A DNA stretch of 64,000 bases from Neospora caninum Liverpool. Its lineage: Eukaryota; Apicomplexa; Conoidasida; Eucoccidiorida; Sarcocystidae. The stretch is taken from contig NC_018395.1 in assembly GCF_000208865.1 (NCBI RefSeq), positions 3,317,920-3,381,919 of the forward strand, in the 5' to 3' direction. The notes beneath the pieces were generated by a model. It saw only the letters and a program-made list of their open reading frames with translations. It was not told the DNA's origin and did not search any database. Both the position numbers and the translations under genes were made by a program. Below, piece after piece: positions 48,295 to 60,187 of this stretch (position 1 is the stretch's first letter; each line of letters opens with the position of its first letter).

Positions 48295-48498
48295 TCAGCA
48301 CTGCAGCGTCGCAGTATATTCGTCCTCTAAAAAAGGAAGAACATGGTTCACAATCTGATGATTAGCTTGTACAATCTCATATCCATTCCCCCCCGCATGG
48401 AGTGTCCGTGCGGCGATTCTCTTCGTCAGGCAAGTAAGTGTACGCACAACGAAACGAAATCGTGACACGAGTGTGAACACATCGCGTTGCCGTTTCAT
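48295..48498 (-). CDS. Weak 67-codon ORF, unknown product
   Basis: An ATG at 48498 opens 67 codons to a stop at 48295. The middle, with IVQANHQIVNHVLPFLEDE, looks protein-like and contrasts with the low-complexity frames around it. There is no family match, no partner exon with agreeing phase was found, and the leader is not CT-rich. It may be one exon of an unresolved gene or chance. Confidence 0.18.
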   Translation of the reverse strand: MKRQRDVFTLVSRFRFVVRTLTCLTKRIAARTLHAGGNGYEIVQANHQIVNHVLPFLEDEYTATLQC

Positions 48499-49999
48499 GA
48501 CGTTCCTCTCGCTTTTCTAAATCCTTTCCCGTTTTCTCGACGAGAGAGGAACACCAGGGAGAGCTGCGGGGAGCAGTCAGTTCAAAAGACCTCCGGAGTG
48601 TGTCGACTTTGTTGCGGGTCCAAATTCTTTGGGATCCCTGGATTACGGTCTCCAGACTTTGCCTATGCCACCCTTAGTCGAGAATGAGCAAACAGGAGCA
48701 AGAACCTGCAGTGTTTCTCGAATGAGTTGTTGGGTTTCCTAATCGAACGCATTCCCGGAGAGCGTCGGCGACCTGAGTTCAGAGCACTCGTACACCTAGA
48801 CGGGCGCTCCACACCCCTATTTAAGGATAGACTGCCGAAACTGTACACCGCCCCCATTTGCCCGAACGCTAATCGGCAGCGTTTCCTCTAGCCTTCGAGT
48901 CGCCCGCGCCGAAGAAGGAACGGAACCAAGCCCCCGGGCGTGCTTTTCTTGCACGAGATCGCGGCTCGTGCGTCAAACGCTGCGCCTCGCGGTTCTACGC
49001 CTTCCACGCTTCGATGCAAATGAGGCAATGTATGCACATGTATCCAAATCTATCACACTCATACTGATTTCTTAGTTGCTCCGCCATAGAGCGACAGGGG
49101 AGGAATCTCGGGAACCGCAGGTCAGATCTCCGCCAGCGTGTTTTCACGAGATGCAGACACCTCACGGATTTGGCGTCTACGAATCTCAGACAGAATTCTC
49201 ACACGTTGGCTGCAAGAGATATCACACGGAGACTCCGCGTTCCCTTCGGTTCGCGAAACACGAAAGGCGCCGAGGAAGGACCGCCAAGACCTCTCGGCGC
49301 TGCCGCTGGCATTCCGCCGCCTCCTGAACTGAGAGGCATCGCGTTCGTTCTATGTAAAAAGTGCAGAGGAAGAGCGAAGCAGTTCGTTCTGGAGAGAGGT
49401 GAAGTCGCCTGGCTACTGCGGATAAAACGGAAGACCAAAACCGATTCGCCCGCGCGATCTGTCGCCGGCTTCCTCAGTTCCAATAGAAAGTGTGTGTCTC
49501 GCGCTGTATTTGCTTGCTCCTGTTCTCTCATGCCAGAAAAAACCCATGGGCAGCGAACTACAAAGCACGGGACTGCTATTTCAGCTTTGTTGCTAGACTA
49601 CAGAGACGGAGGACGAAGGAAAGCTGAGACAGAAGACACGATTTAAGCAGCCGAAGCATTCCTCTCTTCTTTTGAGTCTGTTCCACGCTGAGACGAAAAC
49701 CCGAGGCAGAAAAACAAAAACCGCGATCAAAAGAGCACGGGAGCTCACTCTCCCTCCCCCTCTCCATGAAGTCAGACTGGCACTATCCTGTTCAAAAAAA
49801 AACCTCGAAAACGAAGTGAACCAGAAGACGCCCCAACCCCCAGCCGGTAACATCCTTAAGCCCTCTTCCTCAACTTCTTGCTCGTGCGTTCATCTCCTTT
49901 CTGTCGCGGCTTTCGAGTTCTGCGGTCGTGCACCCCCATATCCACCTATCTATCTATCTATCCCTCCTTTGATCCTTCTCACTTTGTCACGCCAAGTTG

Positions 50000-52900
50000 C
50001 TACTTGTTGGCGTCGCCTCTGTCTCCTTTTTCTTCGTCGTGTTCTTCTTCGCTATCGCGACTCTCTTGCTTCGCCTGCGCCTCCCACAGCTCTGCGTACA
50101 GCCCCTGTCTCTCTAGCAGTTCGGCATGCGTCCCCATTTCTGCGACTTTCCCGTTCCTCATGACGCAAATGAGATCTGCATGCAGAATCGTCGAGAGACG
50201 ATGGGCCACCATCAACACCGTGCGATTGCTGTTGAGGCTCAGCAAACCCTTCTGGATGGCCGCTTCCGTCACGGAGTCCAGTGAAGAGGTTGCTTCGTCG
50301 AGGAGAACAATCGGCGGATTCCGCAGGAAACATCGCGCGATGGCGACCCTGTACATACACCGCGCTCGAAAAAGACACCGAAAAATCAGACGCGCCGAGA
50401 GAAGACAAAAAACGTGCACTCTGCACCAACCGTTTTACTCGCTCGCAGATCCTTCGGCCCCGTCGTCCCCCCGACGTGTCGTGCTTGTGGAACCGACGCG
50501 TACCTTTGCCGTTCTCCTCCGCTGAGCCGCAGGCCTCTTTCTCCGACTTTCGTGTTCCATTTGTCCTTCATGGCGAGCACCAGAGGGAGAAGCTGCGCCG
50601 CGTCGGCTGCTGCCTCGACCTCGCTGAATGTCGCCTGAAATACGCAACAGACGCGTATACGGGTGAATATACGCCTAACAACAAGGAAAGACGAGTGCGG
50701 CCAATGAAGACAAATCCGCCGCTGGGGATGCAGGAGACACGTAACGCTTTGTGAGTCAACAGAGACGCGGCAGCCCGTGCCGAAACCAACGAGCGACACG
50801 TGAAAGACAGATCAAAAAAGCGGAAGAGGAAAGATAACGCAAGCGAGAATGGCGAACACAGCAGACGATGAAAATGGGGAGCGGAGGGGAAAGAGTCAAG
50901 AGAAGAATGCTCAAGTGTTCCTTCTTTTTGCAACTCTCGCAATGTGCAAAACCTAGGATTTCTCCTCAAAACGCTTACGTTGGGCTTTGCATAGGCGATG
51001 TTCTCGTAAATTGTGGCATTGAACATTACTGGTTCTTGAGGAACCATTCCAATGCATGCACGCAGACTCCTGAGGACCACAACCACACGGAGAGAGAAAG
51101 GTAAGAATGACACACAGTGGACGAGAACAAGGCACCGTGCTGATGTTGATACACACCGTGTTGCGGCCGAAGTGAAAGCGACACAGAGACTGCAGACGGT
51201 GAAAACAACCGCACAAAGATCCCCTCCTCGCGAACACCGAAACCTGCACGGCTCTGATAGCGTCGCCAGCCCCCATTTGCTATCATGCCTCCAAAGTGCT
51301 GTCGTCTGTCTTGTATAGAAACAAAGGCCTCCATCCACTTCCGACACAACTTTACACGCACGCATGTGAAATTACATATATATATATATATATATATATA
51401 AACAAATACACGCATATGTATGCATATATATATATATATATATATATATGTACGCCGCGGTTGTCTCCTTCGTCTTCGACACAAGTATATGAATTCAGAT
51501 ACACATGCACCGTGGCTTTGTCACTGGTAGAATCTTTACGTGTATGTGCACTTGATCCAGCAGAGGCGAACCGAGTTCTGGGTCTTACCCCTGAGTGACG
51601 CGCGAGATGTCCACGCCGTTTATCAACACGCGACCCCTGAAAGGGAACACGGACCAATTGGAACTTTGCGTGTGGCATCGCACGAAGACTGTAAACTCGA
51701 GTACGGCCTAGGAAACCTCCTATTACACTCTCTGGTCGCACACGCGTGTATTTCTGCGTTGCCCCCCTGGACTGTGCGACCATGAGTTTTTTCTCAGAGG
51801 CCCGCGCCGTGGCGTCTCTACACTCCCCCGCGTTCGATCTGTCCTTCCTGGAAGTCGTTCGCTTCCATCCCGCTTCGTTGCATACGCGTTCGTCACTCTT
51901 CTCTATGCTTTCACACTGTCGCCTCGCTTTGGCCGTCGGGCTGTCGCCATTGACCCCGTCCGCCCTCCTCAGCATCCTCTGTCTCCTCAGCGTCGTCTGT
52001 CCCCTTAACCTCCTCTGTCTCAACCGCCTCTGTCTTCTCAACACCCTTGTGCCTGTTCCCTTTTTTCCCCTCTTTTTCTTCTCTGTCTCTATGGCAGCCG
52101 GGCGCACCTCTCTGGCTCGAGGAGGCGCATCAACAGCTTGGTCAGGGTGCTCTTCCCACTTCCGGAGATTCCGACGAGAGCACACGTCGTGCATGCAGGG
52201 ATTTTGATGCTCACGCCGCGAATCGACCGCCGGTGTCGGCCTTGGCCGCTGTAGCTGCATGCACAGACCATGCCAACCGAGAAACGCGGCGCGTCGCAAA
52301 CGCTAAGATGCCAGCGTCTGCTGTCTCGCGTTTATTCACACCAGGAGTCCTGGAGACAAACTCCCTGAGCATCAACATCGCGGTTTTGCTGACACAACTC
52401 GCGTTTTCAACAGGGAGAGGTGGAAACCAAAACGCCTCTCCAGACTTCCGCAACTCAGCTGCCGGGCGCAGCACGTCAGAGACGAGGGGGGCGTTTCAAC
52501 CGCGGGTTCCATCAGACCCTCCACAGTCGGCTCTCCACGACAACCAAAGAAGAAGAAAGAGGAAAACGTGCACCGCCTCGTGCCGTCCTCAGACTTCACG
52601 AAAAAGCGCGGAGAACGCGCCTTCTCGGCGGCCCCGCGCGCGCGTCGTTCACTCCCTGCTCCGGGGTAAGTGCATGTGGAGACTCGAGTCTCCAGATCCT
52701 CAAAGTCCAAAAACTGGACGCGCGTGCCTTCTCCCCCTTCCGGCTCTCTCACCTGAAGGTGACGTTATCGAATTCAATGCTTGGAGCGTAGGGCAGCGGA
52801 GGCGGGGAGTGTCCAATGGCGTAGGCGACGAGAGGCCTCACCGGGGCTTGAAGATAGGAATATCTCTCAGGTTGATTCGCCTCTTCGCCTTGTCTCCGCT

Positions 52901-55900
52901 CATCCTCGCCGGCGGCCTCGCCGAGCGGGCGAGCCTGCGTGCGATTGGGGGTGGACCCGAGCGAGGCGAGAGGCGCTGACCCCGGCGCCGTCGTTGAAGA
53001 AGCCGAGACGCCGGCAGGGCTCGAGGCAGGCAGAGCCGAAGGACGTGCGAGGATGTCCACGAGGGAAGCCGCGTCAGGCGCATCGACGATTCCCGGCTGA
53101 GTACGGCAAAACGAAACGTGTGAAAACGCATCCATCATAGTTCCTTGGAAAGCACGCAACGTCCCCCCCAAACCACGGGACGAGGGGAGGACGGCCGCCG
53201 CCGCCGATTCCCCAACTGCCATGTCTCTCCCCAAACCACCGTAGGCGCCGCTCTCTGCGTTTTTCTCCTTTTTCCTTCTCTTGATCGGCTTGCATCGGAG
53301 CCTCAGGGCCCTCAGCCCTGGCCATTGACCCGCCCCAGGACCGCTCGCTGCCGCTTGAGGGCTGGGCTTCACAGGCACCAAGAGACACCTGGGAAAACGA
53401 CTGAGACGCTCGAGCTGTCGATGGCGTTCTTCTCGTCCGACTTTGCTTACCTTCGTACTCAAAAGATGCGACAGGTTTTGTGCGTCGGCAACCGAACGCA
53501 CAATGACGTTATAGATTGTGCCCAGGAAGTTGAGAGGAGCGAACACGTTGAGGAGATACATCTGAACTGTGACGAAATCCCCCACGCTCATGGTGCCTTG
53601 CGCGATCGCCTGGACGGTGAACACCAGACCGCCTACGCGTGAGAGCGACAAACACAAAAAGGCAAAAACCCCGGAAACGTGACCCTGTGCGCAACGTAGG
53701 GAATCCGTTCCCCCGCAACACGCCGACGGTGGCAATACCGATACCGTGCGTATTTCTGATAGCGATACAACGATTCGCGAACGACGGAGGTATACACGCG
53801 CGTTCATCTGCATTTAGGCATATATGCGTATAGATACAGATCGGTTTGTACATTCGTGACTATCTCCTGAAGCATTTGTCGTGCTGCATCGACGCACGTG
53901 GGTGCAAAAGACATCTTGACTGAGCCGGCGAAACGCGAGGAAGAAGACGCGGAAAAGCTGTCACGTGCCAAACCGCGCCGCAGACCGAAGAAAAACAGGT
54001 TCGAGAGACCAGCCGAAAAGACGAAAACGCAGATGAGACGCTCCACGCGAACCAGTGGACAGTCGCTGGTCTGCCTCCGAGGGTGTCTCGTCTCAGCACA
54101 CCCCCTGCGGCGTTGGTGCATGCAAAAATCCTTTCTTAGGTCTCGGCGCGGCATCTCATTTCGGAGCCCTCTCCGTGCGGATCCGTACCCACAAGCGTTG
54201 CGTAGACGATGGTTTGTTGCGCAGCATTCAGAAAGGAGAGCGAGGCTTGGATCTTGGTCCCGAGTTCCTGATACTCTTGCACAGCTCCCACGTAGCGCTT
54301 CACTTCGTAGTCTTCTGCATTGAACATTTTGACCTACAGCACGAAAAGAAGCGACGAAAGCGCAAGAAACACGCGGGTCGCATTGTTCAGCTCTATCCCG
54401 GCCTGTGCGCACCTCCTGCCGCCTGAGAAAGGAATCGCGTAATCCCTTTTTTCCGGGTTTAGTGCTCAATGGGCAGAGAGCGCGCGACAGGCTTCTCGGA
54501 AGTCGTCCGCGATCGGGTGTGACGACGGCAGTCGCACCAAGGTCGTTGGGGCAACACTCGCTTGCCGAACACGTTACGGCAACTCTTGGGTCTACGCAGC
54601 GGTTAACTGCGCTTTGCCCGTCCTCATGGCTCACCGGAATGCAACTGATTCTTCTTGTCTCCACATGTGTAAAAAGGACACGAATACATGCAAACAATAG
54701 ATGCACACACACACATCTAACTACGTGGACGCGCATACATGAAAGTAGATATTCGAATGCATTCGGGAGTTTGGTGCCGTACCGTTTCGAAGTTCGTGAG
54801 CGCGTCGATAGCCAACTGGTGGTATCGGCTGTCTCTCTGGTTCTGTGCCTCCCGCCATCTGCGCCGCCAGAAAGTGACTTGAATCGTCATCCACGCGTAG
54901 ATGGAAAGAGAGAGAAAGAGCAGAGAGGCGAGGACCCGACTGCAGAACCGCGCAGAGACGCAAGAAAGCAAACACAATTTGAGAGACACGTACGCTCCCA
55001 GGGCGGAAACACCCCACGGATGAGTTGGAGTCCCGGTCCCGGGAAGAAGGCGAGACGAGGACAAGGCGACATTGCTTCTCTTGTCGCCTGCCTCCTTCCT
55101 TCATCCCCGTTCTGTGTCGTTTCATCTCTCTCGCCTTGGCCATTTCTCCCCTTTCTCTCTTCTCTCTGGTTTCTCCCGCTCTCTGGACGCTCGCCTTCCC
55201 TGTTCGTTTCCTGCCTCGCGTTCCTGGCCACACGCGTTACAGAGCTCCCGCCCGTTTCGTCTGCCGCTCTCCGCGAGCACCTCTGCAACATCTCGTAAAT
55301 CCTCCACATGACCGCATCTTTCTCCGGTGGATCACTTGGTTTGCTTCGACTCTCGGTAACTCACTGGCGCAAATGGAAAATGAAGACGAGGCAGACGGCG
55401 ATGCACTCGAACAGGGCGGGCACCAAATAGAGAAAAAGGTACGTCATCAAGTAGGAGCACGCCTCCGTCCCTCGATCCCTGAAAACAGACGCGGCGAAAG
55501 CGAAACTTGAAAAGACGTGCACTCAGTAGTCGAAAGCTCCTGCCGAGAAACCGTGCGACGAGGTCGCTCTCCACTCGGAGAGCTGCCACACTGCCCGTCA
55601 GTCGCGATCAACGACAAACACAGGCAACTCGACGGTGTCTCTTCTCTGGCCTATCTCGCGCCTTGCGTCCAGAGTCCTTGCTATTGCGATTTCACTCTGG
55701 ATGTCGAGAAACATAACATGCGTGCAGATACGCAAAAGGCCTACTACACAGAAATATATGCAGAGGGATACACACCTAAAAAACCTAGAAATACATGCAG
55801 AGGGAGAGAGACATGGGGATATATGCAAAGAGATATGCATGGATCGATATGAAAGACACGCATAGAAATATATATATATAGAGAGAGAGAGATATGTATG

Positions 55901-58900
55901 TACGGGGCTTTACCCCGGGTATATCAGTATTGCGTGGTGTCCAAAACTCTGTAACAACGGATTTCTGCGAGGCAATGACGCGCGCAAACATCCACATCGA
56001 GGGGGGGTGCCTCCACTTCAGTACTAAGAGAGAGTCTATCCAAGAAGCCTCGCCGTGATGCACATGCAGACAAAAAGGTTTTTCAACAGCTCTGCACGAT
56101 GTCCCTTCGCATTCACAACCACAGAAAGGCACGCTGCGTCGCCAAAGAGCCTGCAAAAACACTAAGCCGGCACCAACTCTCACGTTGCGCGAATGACGTG
56201 GCCCATCTGTTTCTTCACGTGCCATTCCAGAGGCAAAGAGAGAAGGTGGCGAAGCGTCCTCTCGGAGATTTCCACATACGCCGCCTGCTGAACCTAAACC
56301 CGGAAAAATAACAGAGCGTCCACACCAGGAGGCATGTCTTTCAAAGTCTATCTGTGTATGCATGCAGAGCGGTCTTTGGTGGCCGAGCCAGGATTCTAGC
56401 ACGAATGCAAGCGCGAGCGCGGGAAACGCATGAAGGCAACGAGAGACCGAAAGCGTGAGGCGCAGGAAGAAAACTCATAGAAGCCGTGAGAAGCCAAGAG
56501 TGACGAGACGACGAAAAACCGCCGGAAAAAACGGGGCAAAACAAAGACGACACCCGCATACCGGTCAACGACACTGACGAGGAAGGCGCAAGGCAGGAGT
56601 AGAAAACACCAGACCCCAGGAGAGTCGACGACGTCCAAAAAAGCGAGAAGTCCTCTTCCTTCTGTTTATTCGCGGCTTCCGAGCTCCAGCTTTGCCTCTC
56701 GTCTTTGTCCACTTCCTTCTTCCAGTTCCGTCTCGTCCGCGTCTCGCCTTTTCAACATCTCCACCTCCCCTGTCGTTCTTCACGCTCACTACAGTTGTAG
56801 GTAGGAGGTATGCTAGAGTCTTTGACTAGCGGTGGAGCACATTGTTTCTCAATTCGATAGTCCACGCTCAATTTCTTACCATACACTGTACTTTTATGAC
56901 CCCACGCTGGTTCAATGTCTCTGTTTATTCGATTTGAGTTATAGCAATGCTCTCTTGGCCTTCCTCTTCCATCTTCTTTCCGGTGACCTCCCCTTCTCGC
57001 CCGCGACACAACCGAGCAACGTTTTCGTCTCTATCCCCTTCCCCCTACTCCCGTCTTCCTGTCTTCTTCGCCACTCTCCCCTGCTCTCCTCGACGAAGGA
57101 TCCTCTCGCAGTCCGAGGGGTGCGAACCAAACGCCTTGAGCGCCAGCGGCGCCTGCGGGTGTCTCACGCGTCTTTCACTCACCTTCAAATACGCTAGAGC
57201 TTGCGCCTCTTTGAAAACCTTCGCTCCCAAAGCCGCTCCCGCAAAGGCGGCGACGTACTGCGCGGCGTGCCGCCCGGCCTCCGCAGCTTCGTCGCGGCGC
57301 CCCGCCGCCACGAGAGTCGCTGCTTCGGCGGCTGCTCCGGCGGCCCCGCCGAGAAACAGGGGAGACACCAGCGTAAGCACTTTGCTCAGGGCGATGCAGA
57401 GAAACGTTGACAGCGCGAGCGCCCGAAGCACGACGGGAGAATTCCACAGACGTGCCGAGCCTGGGCCCTCGACTGAGGCTCCTGACGGCCAAAAGTAGGG
57501 GCGAAGCAACTGCGGAGAGGAAAGCGTAAAGGCAAAAAGGCAGAGCGAAGAATGGCGCAGAAATGGAGACGGAGCGCCGATAAGCAGAACGCGAGGCACG
57601 CAAGAGGGGAACCTCTCGGCCATCTCCCCGTGGGCGCTGAGTGACTGCAGGGAAGAAGCGGGCGGAGGTTCTCAGAAGAAACGCGACGTCAAGAGCGTCC
57701 TCGTGTCCTAGTCGTCGCCGCTACTTCTCGTGTGCTTCTTCCTATGTCTTCTTTGCGGTCTTCTCGTTGCCGCGGTTTCCATATCCCATCGATGTGTTTG
57801 CTGTCCACATTGACCACTCCATACCTACATCAATGCAGCAGGACAGAGAGATCCAAAGAGAGAGAGATAGAGACACCACGAGATAGAGGGAAATATACAT
57901 GGAGAGATCGAGATATGGAGAGAGAGACAGGTTGAGAGAGAGACAGGTTGAGAGAGAGACAGGTTGAGAGAGAGACAGGTTGAGAGAGAGACAGGTTGAG
58001 AGAGATGCGCATTTGGTTTACGAGAGACGGAACGATGGAACACGTGTAGTTTCCACCTCGTCTTTGTACCTTGAGGAACTCGACAGTACTGAGTTCTTCA
58101 ACCTCGTCTTGCTCCTCTTCGCCTGCGCCGTCAACAGCCGAGTCTTCCGTTCCCCTCGTTTCCTGCTGGTCAGAAGAGACGCGCTGACTGCCCAGCGCAG
58201 TTGCTCCCCGTCTTTCGACAAGCAGAAGCTGAAGCAGGCGACGGTGTAGCAGCGCGCGTTCCTCATTCAAGCACACCCGCACTCTCCACTGTGCACAACA
58301 GCCACGCCGCGAAAACGGGAGAAAGGAGAGTCTAGAAGGCGCAGCAGACGGGCAAACAGTCCAAAAACAAGGAGGAAGGGAAACCACGGACAACGAACGC
58401 GTCGCATCTGCACATACGGTTAACTGACGTGGATTTGTCGCAATATATGCACATACATTTCACTTATATATATATATATATATATATAGATATATACAGA
58501 TATATATTATACGTGTTTACATGATGGGTGCTGCCGGACGGCCGTGCACCGCCAGCGAGGACGCACTAGCATTGGCGCCTTGCGAGAGAAGCTCCGAGGC
58601 ACGGACCTTTCGCTTGTGAAAGGGGGAAGTTTCCCAACGACAGAAAGAGAGCTAGGTCTGAGACGCGAATCCAAAACGGCGCGGGGACACACACAGCCGC
58701 GCGCAAGAGTGCTTCCGCGTGCACCTGGGCGACACAGAGTGTTGAAAAAACGCGGGGCAGGAAAGGAGGAATTGGCTCTTAAAAGCAGAGGCCCCCGGAA
58801 CCGAAACGGGAGCAGACAGCCGAACGCACGCGGGGCATAAACGACGCCAACAGGCCTTCGTCTTAATTTGGAGGCTCTCGGTACACCTTTCCTCTCACGC

Positions 58901-60187
58901 GTTTCCACTTACAAGAAAGTAGGCCTGCAAGAATGGCGCGGCAACCGCCCACGCGACCTCGACGAAGGGGAGAAGCACGCGGAGGCCTGAAGCAGAGACT
59001 GACATGGACGGAAGAGTTGGCCTGTATCTCCGATTTGATTCGCTGGGAGAGGTGACCGACGATGGGGTAGAGGCGCATGCGCTCAGCACGTCCTCGAAGC
59101 GCATGTTGATGGCCTTGAGCACCGCTCCCAGGAGGCAGAGAAAGACCACGCGGAGAGCAGTGTCGATGTGGCTTTTCTCATTCGCCGCGGCTTCGGCCTC
59201 GCGTTCAGCTTCTTGGAGGGCCCAAATCGCGTCTCGGTGGCGAGCAAGATTCAGTTCTTCATCTTCTCCAAGTGCTGCGTAGCTCGTGAGGGAACCGGCG
59301 CCTGCGCCGAAGGTCTGGTCCCCGGCTCCACGTCTCCCTTCTTCGTTGGCATCTCCCCCACCTGCGCTCTCGCCACGCGTTCGGTCCTCTTGGCCTTCTT
59401 CGTCTCGGCGGCGAAGATCCACAAAGAGCCCGAACGACTCAGCGGCCGGGGTCGGGCGAACTGCCGAGGAACGGCCGCGGAGCCGTTTGGTCACCAGGCG
59501 AAGAACGGAGAAGACAACTGCGCACGAGCGAGAGAGGTGGAGAAGGGCAACGTCGAGGAGCGAATGCGAGAAAGAATACGAAAGCGAGCTCCACTCTTGC
59601 GCGAGAACGGCGACGATCAACAGACCATCAACGAGGACCGAACCCCACAGGATGTGCGTGCTCCGAAGCCGCTCCTTCACGTGGTCGTCATACGCAACAC
59701 CCAGAGAAACAGGAAGTCCGGGGGAAGAAGGCGAGGCGGAAGGCGAGGCGGAAGGCGAGGCGGAAGGCAAGGCGGAAGGCGAGGCGGAAGGCGAGGCGGA
59801 AGGCGAGGCGGAAGGCGAGGCGGAAGGCGAGGCGGAAGGATCCAGGAGAATGGGGGCATTGGCTGAAGCCGTCCGATCGCGCAGGCACTCGCGCGTGGGG
59901 TCTTTAGCGTTGCCTTGCGCTTCAGCTTCTTGGAAAGGGAGCGGGGCATTGGCTGAAGCCGTCCGATCGCGCAGGCACTCGCGCGTGGGGTCTTTAGCGT
60001 TGCCTTGCGCTTCAGCTTCTTGGAAAGGGAGCTCTGTCGGCATTCCACGTTCTGGATGGGACGAAGACGAAAGGCGCAGAAACTGTGGAAAAGAGCCGTG
60101 GGCCTCCTCCCGCCTCTCCGGAGCGGTCGCCTCAGCCTGGCCAACGAGAGGCTGCCGAAGAGACGGCGAAGCTGAGCGAGGCGCCAT
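50000..60187 (-). CDS. ABCB-family half transporter, ABCB6/HMT1/ATM-like (14 exons)
   Basis: Exons: 60187-58913, 58288-58070, 57509-57183, 56293-56184, 55478-55365, 54939-54783, 54333-54189, 53632-53451, 53096-52753, 52254-52108, 51636-51589, 51069-50979, 50634-50504, 50348-50000. All phases agree; 1212 residues. It should use ATP to export a substrate across an organelle membrane as a homodimer. An N-terminal part with several hydrophobic helices (from about residue 177) resembles the TMD0 of ABCB6/HMT1. The six-helix core shows family marks such as [43 protein letters not shown] and [16 protein letters not shown]. The nucleotide-binding domain is complete: Walker [10 protein letters not shown] near 985, Q-loop VPQEP, signature LSGGERQR near 1090, Walker [15 protein letters not shown]-loop VAHRLS. 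Family substrates are glutathione-linked metals, Fe-S precursors or porphyrins; which applies is not shown. The ATG at 60187 is the first in frame. Confidence 0.92.
51377..51450. repeat. (TA)n microsatellites in ABC intron
   Basis: Two TA runs (51377-51400 and 51422-51449) separated by AAACAAATACACGC-like sequence lie in the intron between the eleventh and twelfth ABC exons. They are non-coding. Confidence 0.85.
57918..58003. repeat. 16-bp minisatellite in ABC intron 2
   Basis: The unit GAGAGAGACAGGTTGA repeats about five times without interruption between the second and third ABC transporter exons. It is flanked by (GA)n sequence from 57845 and ends before GAGATGCGCATT. Confidence 0.9.
59729..59840 (-). 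repeat. 12-bp coding minisatellite encoding Ser-Ala-Ser-Pro
   Basis: The + strand unit GGCGAGGCGGAA occurs about nine times in tandem with one variant (GGCAAGGCGGAA). On the coding strand it gives repeated Ala-Ser-Pro-Ser at about residues 117-154 of the ABC transporter's N-terminal region. The unit is four codons, so copy-number change keeps the frame. Confidence 0.95.
59853..60032 (-). repeat. 90-bp exact tandem duplication in the ABC transporter
   Basis: Two adjacent 90-base copies (59853-59942 and 59943-60032) encode a 30-residue unit beginning [20 protein letters not shown], at about residues 53-112. I see no difference between the copies, so the duplication is recent or kept identical by conversion. 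Confidence 0.95.

Larger units (their letters stand above)
46344..49999. other. Spacer: gamma-COP leader and 3' side of the ABC transporter gene
   Basis: TGCATGCA at 47412-47419 is a candidate promoter element about 1.07 kb before the gamma-COP ATG. The + strand from 46440 to 47200 is purine-rich, so pyrimidine-rich on the gamma-COP sense strand, as expected for a leader. Two weak small ORFs are listed separately. From 48900 to 49990 I see nothing beyond probable 3' untranslated sequence of the ABC gene. Confidence 0.35.

Noticed and set aside
15270..48400. A shared TLHAGGN peptide in reverse-strand frames near 15270 and 48380
   Set aside because: The match stops after seven residues and the DNA around it is not similar; treated as coincidence.
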